A stretch of 64,000 nucleotides of DNA from JAEUJM01 sp041908445 (GTDB lineage: Bacteria; Actinomycetota; Acidimicrobiia; Acidimicrobiales; DATDAH01), in NCBI GenBank assembly GCA_041908445.1, contig JAYRFK010000065.1, positions 62,001 through 126,000 of the forward strand, read 5' to 3'. This document shows positions 57,535 to 64,000 of this stretch, in pieces. The translations under genes were made by a program, and so were the position numbers. The notes beneath the pieces were generated by a model. The model saw nothing but the letters and a program-made list of their open reading frames with translations. It did no database searches and was not told the origin of the DNA. How positions within the stretch are numbered: position 1 is the first letter of the stretch; each line of letters opens with the position of its first letter.

Positions 57535-58779
57535 GTGGAGGACCCTGCCCCCGGGCCTCAGGCCACCGTACCGAGCGACCTCCGCGACCGGGTGCGGGCG
57601 GTGATGGAGGCGCACTGGCGCGAGGTCGACGGTGCCGGCTTCACGGTGCCGAACGCCCGGGTGTACCCGTGGCAGTGGCTGTGGGACTCGTGCTTCCACT
57701 CGATCATCTGGGCCGAGCTCGGTGACGCCGAGCGGGCCGTGCGCGAGCTCACCTCGCTCTTCGCGCACCAGGACGACGACGGCTTCGTCCCCCACGTCAC
57801 CCACCACGGCGACCCCGGCTTCCACGCCGACTTCTGGGGGCGGACGGGCACCTCCTCGATCACCCAGCCGCCGATGTACGGCCATGCGCTCGCCGAGCTG
57901 CACCGCCGGGGCGTCGCGCTGCCCGCCGAGCTGGTCGAGCGGGCGCGGGCCGGCCTCGAGTTCCTGCTGCGGGTGCGACGGCGCGACGACCGGACCGGGC
58001 TCATCACCGTCGTCCACCCCTGGGAGACCGGGGCTGACAACAGCCCCCGGTGGGACGACTGCTGCCCGGGGGGCTTCGACCTCGCCCGCTGGAAGCAGGT
58101 GAAGGGCGACCTGCTGGCGACGGTCGAGCGCACCCCCGGCGGCGCCCCCGTGGCCAACCCGGCCTTCGGGGTGGCGCCCGTCAGCTTCAACGCCTTGGTG
58201 CTGTTCAACCTGTGGGAGCTCTGGGCGGTGCACGGCGAGGGCGAGGAGTGGCTGTGGGGCCTCGCCCGGACGTCCTTGGAGCTGTCGAGCCGGCTCGACG
58301 ACCGGTGGGACGACAGCCTCGCCACCTGGGTCGACGGCGGCCCGACCTCCACCGGGTCGGGACGGGTGCGGACGTCTGATGCGCTGCTCGCCACGCTGGC
58401 TCGGCCCCCCGAGCCGCGGGAGGCCCGGGCCGTCGAGCAGCTGTTCGATCCCGCCGCGTTCGGCGCCGCGTACGGCCCCACGCAGGTCCACCGGGCCGAG
58501 CTCGCGTACGACCCCAGCGGCTACTGGCGGGGCGCCACCTGGCCCCAGGTCAACTACCTCCACTGGGTGTCCGCGCAGGCCGAGGGGCGCGAGCACGACC
58601 GGCGCCTCGTCGCCGACGCCGAGCGGCTGGCGGTGTCGACCATCGCCGGGGCCACGACCTCGGGTCTCGCCGAGTACTGGCAGCCCGACACCGGCGCCGG
58701 CCTCGGCGCCGTCCCGCAGTCCTGGACCGGCCTCGCGCTGGTGATGGCCCACCCGCCGCAGCCCGGCCGGGAGGGCTGA
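57535..58779 (+). CDS. GH63-type glycosidase (mannosyl/glucosylglycerate hydrolase-like)
   Basis: The 414-aa alpha/alpha-toroid enzyme begins its conserved part with RVYPWQWLWDSCFHSIIWAELGD, then QPPMYGHAL, VHPWETGADNSPRWDD and YDPSGYWRGATWPQVNYLHW, the hallmarks of the GH63 branch containing mannosylglycerate and glucosylglycerate hydrolases. The acid and base residues are expected at the Asp of LWDS/ADNSPRWD and a Glu near the C-terminus (LAEYWQPDTG). No signal peptide, so cytosolic. Compatible-solute breakdown fits, but the substrate is inferred. Confidence 0.8.
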   Translation: MEDPAPGPQATVPSDLRDRVRAVMEAHWREVDGAGFTVPNARVYPWQWLWDSCFHSIIWAELGDAERAVRELTSLFAHQDDDGFVPHVTHHGDPGFHADFWGRTGTSSITQPPMYGHALAELHRRGVALPAELVERARAGLEFLLRVRRRDDRTGLITVVHPWETGADNSPRWDDCCPGGFDLARWKQVKGDLLATVERTPGGAPVANPAFGVAPVSFNALVLFNLWELWAVHGEGEEWLWGLARTSLELSSRLDDRWDDSLATWVDGGPTSTGSGRVRTSDALLATLARPPEPREARAVEQLFDPAAFGAAYGPTQVHRAELAYDPSGYWRGATWPQVNYLHWVSAQAEGREHDRRLVADAERLAVSTIAGATTSGLAEYWQPDTGAGLGAVPQSWTGLALVMAHPPQPGREG

Positions 58780-58876
58780 CCGGGTGAACCCCTCAGACCG
58801 CCCACATCAGGTGTTCACGCACCGGTCACCCGGTGCCGATGGAGGAGCAGTACCGTCGGTATCCGGAGGCGACATC

Positions 58877-61636
58877 GTGGGGGTGGACCAGCGACAGAGG
58901 AGCAGGGTGCGCCGCCTCGCGTCCCTCGCCCTGGCGGCCGTCCTCGTCGCGGCCGCTGTCACCGGCCTGGCCCCACCCGGCGCACGGGCCGACGGTGATC
59001 TGCCCGCGACCCTGACGGGCACCGTCACCGACGCCTCGTCGGGCGCGCCCCTCGCCGGCGCGTGGGTGACGGTGATGCGCACCTACGACCTCGAGCCGGT
59101 CGCCGAGGTCGTCGCCGACGCCGGCGGGGCGTTCGCCGTCGAGGTCCCCGCCGGCGCCTACGTCGTGTACCTCATCGACCCGACGGCCGCCCACCGGTCC
59201 GGCCTCGCCGGTGCCCCCGACGTCTACCGGGCGCGCGCCGGCGAGACGCTGCCCGTCTCGGCGGCCATGGCCTCGAGCACGGGTGGCCTCGCCGGTCGGG
59301 TGACCGACGCGGTCACCGGGAGCGCCGTGGGGGGCGCCTGGGTCATCGCCCTCGGGGCGTCGGGAGCGGCCGAGCAGGCCGCCCGCGCCGATTCGTCGGG
59401 CCGCTACACGTTCACCGGGCTGCGCACCGGCCCCCACCGGCTCGCCTTCCTCGACCCGGCGGCCGCGCACGCGACCGAATACTGGAACGACGCCGCCGAC
59501 GTGTTCGGCTCGTCGTCGGTCGAGATCCAGGCCGGCGTGATCGCCACCGCGGACGCCGCGCTGGCCCGCCAGTCGTCCCCGTTCGCGCTGACCTCCTTGC
59601 GCGGCACCGTCACCGAGACGGGGACCGGGGCGGGGCTCGGGGACGTGCTGGTCCTGGCGCTGCGCACATCGGACCTGCGACTCGCGGGCGCGGCCCAGAC
59701 GAGCAGCACGGGACGGTGGCGCATCAACGTGCCGCTGGGTGGCTACCGGCTGGCCTTCATCGACCCGACCGGCGGCCACGCCATGGAGTGGCACGCCGAC
59801 CAACCGTTCGACCAGCCCACCTCGGCGGCCACGGTCAACGCGCCGGCGGTGGTCGACGCCGGGCTCACCTCGTCGACCGGGGACCTCACCGGCTCCGTCC
59901 GCGATGCCGGCACCGGCGACGCGGTCGCCGGATCGTGGGTCATGGCCATCGACGCCGGAGGCGACCTCCGGGGCGCCGTGGTGGGCGACGACGGGTCCTT
60001 CTCGCTGTCGGGCCTGCCGGTGGGCACCTACCGGGCCGCGATCCTCGACACCGCCGGCGACCGGCGCCTGGAGTTCTGGAAGGACCAAGCCGACTTCGCC
60101 GGGGCCGACACCTTCACGATCACCCCCGGCACGGCCGCGGTGGTCCATGCCGACCTCGACGCCCGCGACGACGACCCGCTGCGGGCCGACGCCGTCGGCT
60201 GGTGGGACGCCGCGTCGGGGGTCGACGCCTCGGGTGCGCTCCCGGACCTCAGCGGGAACGGGAACGCCATGGCGCTGCACGCGGGATCGCTGGTCCCCGG
60301 CGGCCCCGCGCTCCTGGCCCCCGACCCGGCGCGCGGGCGCGCCCTGTTCAGCCCGGGCTGGGACGACATGTACCTCGAGACGCCGGCACCGGGGACGGCC
60401 TTCACGGGGCTGGACGTGGCCTGGGACGCCGACCTCGACCGCGTCATCACCATCGACTCGGGCCAGCCCGCCAACTGGGTCGCCCACCAGGGCAGCACCG
60501 CGGAGGGCACCTTCTCGTGGGCGGTGGGGGTCGACACGACCACCCAGGAGGTCCTGCTCGCCTACTCGACCGACGGGATCGAGGTGACGACGGTGCGGAC
60601 GGGCGCCGTCGCCGACGCCGGCCCGGGGCGGCTCGCGGTCACCCTGGACCCGGACTCGGGCACGGTGACGGTGCACCGTCAGCACGCCGGTGCGGCGCTC
60701 GAGGACTTCGACCTCCCGTACGACCGGTGGGAGACCGTGGCCACGGTGCCCGGGCCGGGCCCCGTCGCGCTGTTCGCGTCGCCGGCGCCCGTCCGCCACT
60801 CGAGCAGCGCCGCCCCGGACACCCTCGACGGCCAGCTCCTGGTCGGCTGGTTCCGCGCCCTCTACCGCCTGCGCGTGCGTGCGGGCGTCGAGGGGCCGCC
60901 GGTCGCCTCGCTGGACGTCGCCACGCTGCCCGACGAGCTCGGCTGGAGCGGCCTCGGTGGCCTGCCCCCGGTCGGCCACGTGACCACGGCCTCGGTCGCG
61001 ACCCTCCCGGGTACCGCCGGCGAGGCCTGGTCGATGGTGAACTACGACACCACCAGCTACCCCATGATCCTCGTGGAGCACCCCGTGGTGCTCTTCGGCA
61101 ACGGCAGCCACGGCGAGGTGCCCGTGGACGACTGGGCCTTCGACGCCTCGGCGGCGGGCGACCTGTCGGTCTGGGTCGTGTACCGCGACCTGCGGCTCGG
61201 CCAGCACTACCTCCCGCTCGTGGCCCACCGGGGCCAGTCCTGGTCGGCGCCCGGCTACGCGATCACCCAGGTGCCGGCGACCTCCACCGCGCCCCTCGCC
61301 CACGTGAGCGACGGTGCCTACGCCGTCCGGTCCGTGCCGCCGCTCCCGGACCAGGGCGGCACCACGGTGTCGGGCCTCGAGCTCGACGTGGCTGCGCCCT
61401 TCACCCTCGGGACCGGCCCGGCGCTGGCGGCGTACACCGACGGCGTGGCCGGGCCGGTCCAGGACACGAGCTTCCTCGGCCCGGTCACCGCACCAGGGGT
61501 CCCCCTGCGCGTCGGCACGTGGTCCGACGACGCCGCCGTGGCCGAGGGCTTCGCGTTCCTCGGTCTGGCCGTGTCCGACCGTACGTTGACGCCCGAGGAG
61601 ATCGACCGCCTGCCGGCGGAGTTCGGCCTCGACTAG
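58877..61636 (+). CDS. Secreted multi-domain protein: four carboxypeptidase-regulatory-like repeats plus a C-terminal LamG-like region
   Basis: The 919-aa protein has a signal peptide (RRLASLALAAVLVAAAVTGLA). Four ~100-residue prealbumin-like modules follow, each with a TGxVTDAxxGxxLxGAWV start and an ending such as YRLAFIDPTGGHAMEWHADQ. From residue ~430 a ~490-aa region opens WWDAASGVDASGALPDLSGNGN, as in LamG-like extracellular modules, with a second beta-rich part. GTG 58877 has a GGAGG ribosome-binding site; earlier in-frame starts lack a signal peptide. Adhesion or surface binding is plausible; no enzyme motif is seen. Confidence 0.8.
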   Translation: MGVDQRQRSRVRRLASLALAAVLVAAAVTGLAPPGARADGDLPATLTGTVTDASSGAPLAGAWVTVMRTYDLEPVAEVVADAGGAFAVEVPAGAYVVYLIDPTAAHRSGLAGAPDVYRARAGETLPVSAAMASSTGGLAGRVTDAVTGSAVGGAWVIALGASGAAEQAARADSSGRYTFTGLRTGPHRLAFLDPAAAHATEYWNDAADVFGSSSVEIQAGVIATADAALARQSSPFALTSLRGTVTETGTGAGLGDVLVLALRTSDLRLAGAAQTSSTGRWRINVPLGGYRLAFIDPTGGHAMEWHADQPFDQPTSAATVNAPAVVDAGLTSSTGDLTGSVRDAGTGDAVAGSWVMAIDAGGDLRGAVVGDDGSFSLSGLPVGTYRAAILDTAGDRRLEFWKDQADFAGADTFTITPGTAAVVHADLDARDDDPLRADAVGWWDAASGVDASGALPDLSGNGNAMALHAGSLVPGGPALLAPDPARGRALFSPGWDDMYLETPAPGTAFTGLDVAWDADLDRVITIDSGQPANWVAHQGSTAEGTFSWAVGVDTTTQEVLLAYSTDGIEVTTVRTGAVADAGPGRLAVTLDPDSGTVTVHRQHAGAALEDFDLPYDRWETVATVPGPGPVALFASPAPVRHSSSAAPDTLDGQLLVGWFRALYRLRVRAGVEGPPVASLDVATLPDELGWSGLGGLPPVGHVTTASVATLPGTAGEAWSMVNYDTTSYPMILVEHPVVLFGNGSHGEVPVDDWAFDASAAGDLSVWVVYRDLRLGQHYLPLVAHRGQSWSAPGYAITQVPATSTAPLAHVSDGAYAVRSVPPLPDQGGTTVSGLELDVAAPFTLGTGPALAAYTDGVAGPVQDTSFLGPVTAPGVPLRVGTWSDDAAVAEGFAFLGLAVSDRTLTPEEIDRLPAEFGLD

Positions 61637-61665
61637 CGCCGGGCGCCGGGACCCGGCCACGTGGC

Positions 61666-61671
61666 TAACGT
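61666..61671 (+). promoter_or_regulatory. -10 box of leaderless promoter for the enoyl-CoA hydratase operon
   Basis: TAACGT lies 6 nt before GTG 61678. Confidence 0.6.
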
Positions 61672-61677
61672 CGGCCC

Positions 61678-62481
61678 GTGGCTGACGACGACGCCGGCGT
61701 GGCCGGCAACGACCTCCTCGTGGAGGTGGCCGACGGCGTCGGCCGCCTGACCATCAACCGGCCCGAGCGCCGCAACGCCATGTCGTGGACGGTCCTGACC
61801 GGCATGCGCGAGCAGCTCGCCGCTTGGAAGCACGACCCCGACGTGCGGGTGGTCGTGCTGACGGGCGCCGGCGACAAGGCGTTCTGCGCCGGGGCCGACC
61901 TCACCGGCATGGCCGGCGGCGCGGGCGAGCTCGAGCTGCACGAGTCCCGGGGGGAGCTCGCCCGGCTGTTCCACGACCTCTGGGACCTGGGCAAGCCCAC
62001 GGTGGCCCGTGTGCGGGGGTACTGCCTCGCCGGCGGCTTCGGCCTCGCCCTCTCCTGCGACCTGGTGGTGGCCGCCGACGACGCCCAGTTCGGTACGCCC
62101 GAGATCGACGTCGGGCTCTGGCCGTACATGATCACGGTGCCCCTCGTGCGGTCGATGCCCCCCAAGAAGGTGCTTGAGCTCATGATGACCGGCCGCCGGG
62201 TGCGGGCCGACGAGGCCGACCGACTCGGCTTCGTGACCAAGGTCGTCCCGGTCGACGATCTCGACCCGGCGGTGGACGAGCTCGCCGCCAGCCTGGCGGC
62301 CAAGTCCCCGGCGACCATGAAGCTGGGCCGTGACTCCTTCTACGCGGTGTGGGACCAGGGCGCCGACGAGGCCCTGCGCCTGCTCCATCCGATGCTGACC
62401 ATCACCTCGGGCACCGAGGACGCCGCCGAGGGCATCGCCGCGTTCGTGGAGAAGCGACCGCCGGTCTGGAAGGGACGATGA
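61678..62481 (+). CDS. Enoyl-CoA hydratase/isomerase family protein
   Basis: A 267-aa crotonase-fold enzyme. LTINRPERRNAMSW and VLTGAGDKAFCAGADLTGMA form the CoA-binding and first oxyanion-hole elements; GYCLAGGFGLALSCDLVVAADDAQFGTPEIDVGLWP holds the second oxyanion-hole Gly and the catalytic-Glu region, where Glu is present in TPEIDVG. It may hydrate or isomerise enoyl-CoA. Its stop codon overlaps the start of the carboxylase beta subunit gene, pointing to a shared acyl-CoA pathway. Confidence 0.9.
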   Translation: MADDDAGVAGNDLLVEVADGVGRLTINRPERRNAMSWTVLTGMREQLAAWKHDPDVRVVVLTGAGDKAFCAGADLTGMAGGAGELELHESRGELARLFHDLWDLGKPTVARVRGYCLAGGFGLALSCDLVVAADDAQFGTPEIDVGLWPYMITVPLVRSMPPKKVLELMMTGRRVRADEADRLGFVTKVVPVDDLDPAVDELAASLAAKSPATMKLGRDSFYAVWDQGADEALRLLHPMLTITSGTEDAAEGIAAFVEKRPPVWKGR

Positions 62482-64000
62482 TGGCCGACGAACCCACCCC
62501 CAACCTGCACGACTGGGCGCCACTCACCCAGGACCTCGCCGAACGGCGCGAGCGGGCCCTCGGCATGGGCGGTCCCGAGCGGGTCGAGCGCCAGCGGGCA
62601 CTCGGCAAGCTGCCCGTGCGTGAGCGCCTCGAGCGCTTCGTCGACCCGGGGACCTTCGTGGAGTACGGCCAGCTGGCCGACTCGATGGACCCCGGCCTCG
62701 CCGACAAGGGCTACCTCGCCGCCGACGGGTGCGTCACCGGCATCGGCGAGGTCGACGGCCGGCGGGTCGCCATCTGCGCCTACGACTTCACGGTGATGGC
62801 CGGGTCGATGGGTGCGGTCAACGAGCAGAAGACGTCGCGCATGCGCGAGCTGGCCCTGCGCCAGCGCATCCCCATCGTGTGGCTGCTGGACTCGGCCGGT
62901 GCCCGCATCATGTCGACCTCGGGCTCGACTTTCGCCGGGGTCGGCCAGCTGTTCCGCGAGCAGGTCACCCTCTCGGGCGTGGTGCCCCAGGTGGGCGGCA
63001 TGCTCGGCCACTGCGCCGCCGGCACGGCGTACATCCCGGCGCTCGCCGACTTCATCCCCATGGTCAAGGGCATCTCCTCCATGGCCCTCGCGGGCCGCCA
63101 CCTCGTCAAGGCGGCCACCGGCGAGGACGTCTCCGAGGAGGACATGGGCGGCTCCACCGTCCACACCAAGGTGAGCGGCGTGGCCGACCTCGAGGTCGAG
63201 TCCGACGACGACTGCCTCGAGGCCATCCGCACCTACCTCTCGTTCTTCCCGAGCCACAACCAGGAGGCGCCGCCGGTCAAGGAGTGCACCGACCCGGTCG
63301 ACCGCCGGGTCGAGGAGCTCTACGACATCGTGCCGACCGCGCCCCGCCGCGCCTACGACATGCACAAGGTCATCCACGCGGTGGTCGACGACGGCGAGTT
63401 CTTCCCCATGAAGGGGGCCTGGGCCCGCAACATCATCACCGGCCTCGCCCGCGTCGGCGGCCAACCGGTCGGCATCGTGGCCAGCCAGCCCATGGTGCTC
63501 GGCGGCGCCCTCGACGTGAACGCCGCCGACAAGGCCGCCCGCTTCGTGTGGCTCTGCGACGCGTTCGGCATCCCCCTGGTGTTCCTGCACGACGTGCCCG
63601 GGTTCGTCGTGGGCAGCGCGGTCGAGAAGCAGGGGATCATCCGCCACGGCGCCAAGATGCTGTTCGCCATCAGCGAGGCCACCGTGCCCAAGGTGAGCAT
63701 CGTGCTGCGCAAGAGCTACGGCGCCGGCTACTTCGTGATGAACGGCACCGCCTACGAGGCCGACTACATCGCGATCTGGCCCACCGCCGAGATCGCGGTG
63801 ATGGGCCCGGACGGGATGGTGAACATCATCATGCGCAAGCAGCTCGAGGCCATCCCCGAGGGCAAGGAGCGCGACGAGGCCCGCATCGCCATGGCCGAGG
63901 AGCTCCGCAAGAACATCGACCCCTACATCGCCGCCGGTCACGCCGCGGTCGACGACGTCATCGACCCCGCCGACACCCGCCACGTGATCTGGCGCGGACT
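62478..64000 (+). CDS. Acyl-CoA carboxylase beta subunit (carboxyltransferase), 3' partial
   Basis: About 507 residues are present and the frame runs off the window. The carboxyltransferase fold shows SAGARIMSTSGSTFAGVGQLF (N-terminal oxyanion hole), GGSTVHTKVSGVADLEVESD, VASQPMVLGGALDVNAADKAARF, FLHDVPGFVVGSAVEKQGIIRHGAKM and SYGAGYFVMNGTAYEADY (C-terminal oxyanion hole). It resembles propionyl-/methylcrotonyl-CoA carboxylase beta subunits. ATG 62478 overlaps the hydratase stop (ATGA); ATG 62481 is an alternative. The biotin-carrying alpha subunit is not in view. Methylcrotonyl- versus propionyl-CoA cannot be decided. Confidence 0.9.
   Translation, partial: MMADEPTPNLHDWAPLTQDLAERRERALGMGGPERVERQRALGKLPVRERLERFVDPGTFVEYGQLADSMDPGLADKGYLAADGCVTGIGEVDGRRVAICAYDFTVMAGSMGAVNEQKTSRMRELALRQRIPIVWLLDSAGARIMSTSGSTFAGVGQLFREQVTLSGVVPQVGGMLGHCAAGTAYIPALADFIPMVKGISSMALAGRHLVKAATGEDVSEEDMGGSTVHTKVSGVADLEVESDDDCLEAIRTYLSFFPSHNQEAPPVKECTDPVDRRVEELYDIVPTAPRRAYDMHKVIHAVVDDGEFFPMKGAWARNIITGLARVGGQPVGIVASQPMVLGGALDVNAADKAARFVWLCDAFGIPLVFLHDVPGFVVGSAVEKQGIIRHGAKMLFAISEATVPKVSIVLRKSYGAGYFVMNGTAYEADYIAIWPTAEIAVMGPDGMVNIIMRKQLEAIPEGKERDEARIAMAEELRKNIDPYIAAGHAAVDDVIDPADTRHVIWRG

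Noticed and set aside
58826..61660. A 944-aa minus-strand ORF
   Set aside because: Antisense shadow of the secreted multi-domain protein; no recognisable domain and typical shadow composition.
1..64000. tRNA or rRNA genes
   Set aside because: Intergenic gaps are short, and none showed a cloverleaf with GTTCGA-type T-loop plus acceptor stem or rRNA conserved blocks.

Overview
The window is about 64 kb of very GC-rich DNA. Its genes are densely packed, often overlap by ATGA, GTGA or TGATG, and frequently start with GTG. An F420-type (LLM) oxidoreductase, two P450s, many acyl-CoA enzymes, an Ada-AlkA fusion and abundant leaderless starts point to a free-living high-GC actinobacterium. Class Acidimicrobiia is my best guess from overall gene style; it is an inference. 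No rRNA, tRNA or CRISPR array was seen.

Layout. 0-7 kb: end of a secreted protein, an O-acyltransferase with an SGNH domain, an acyl-CoA ligase (-), a lipoprotein version of SurE and a sulfatase. 7-13 kb: LLM oxidoreductase, maleylpyruvate-isomerase-like protein (-), P450, secreted beta-helix protein (-), CoA transferase. 13-17 kb: two-gene ABC exporter, then alkylation repair (Ada-AlkA fusion plus ogt). 17-25.8 kb: YihY protein (-), secreted haem peroxidase (-), a probable anti-sigma/ECF sigma pair, a second P450, a class C serine hydrolase lipoprotein, an RDD operon with a nonapeptide-repeat protein, and a zinc metallopeptidase. 25.8-32.8 kb: M20 peptidase, SGNH hydrolase, DJ-1-like protein, DUF2254 protein, glutamine-synthetase-like enzyme, SDR.

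32.9-40.5 kb is the most unusual stretch. A molybdate operon (HTH-TOBE regulator, modA, modB, modC; all -) carries two odd G/C homopolymer patches on either side of modB. Next to it is a 2775-bp IS21-type element (istA, a 75-aa ORF, istB) inserted with a 6-bp target duplication exactly into the loop of a 20-bp-stem palindrome. A second copy of that palindrome lies 1 kb away, and the two copies bracket a single AbiEi/DUF559 nuclease-like gene. A leader hairpin covers that gene's ribosome-binding site.

40.4-64 kb: MscS channel, xylA and a GH3 glycosidase in one operon; valS and cysS diverging from a 22-bp spacer; a secreted M15/VanY-like plus FG-GAP protein; an acyl-CoA dehydrogenase that shares a 16-bp palindromic operator with a nearby TetR gene; a PAS-GGDEF protein; a zinc alcohol dehydrogenase; a glycosyltransferase divergent from a GH63-type hydrolase; a large secreted multi-domain protein; and enoyl-CoA hydratase coupled to an acyl-CoA carboxylase beta subunit cut by the window end.

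Regulation. About twenty genes have a TAnnnT-like hexamer ending 5-8 nt before the start codon. This is the geometry of leaderless mRNAs, and it was used here to choose starts. Other genes keep a GGAGG-type ribosome-binding site.
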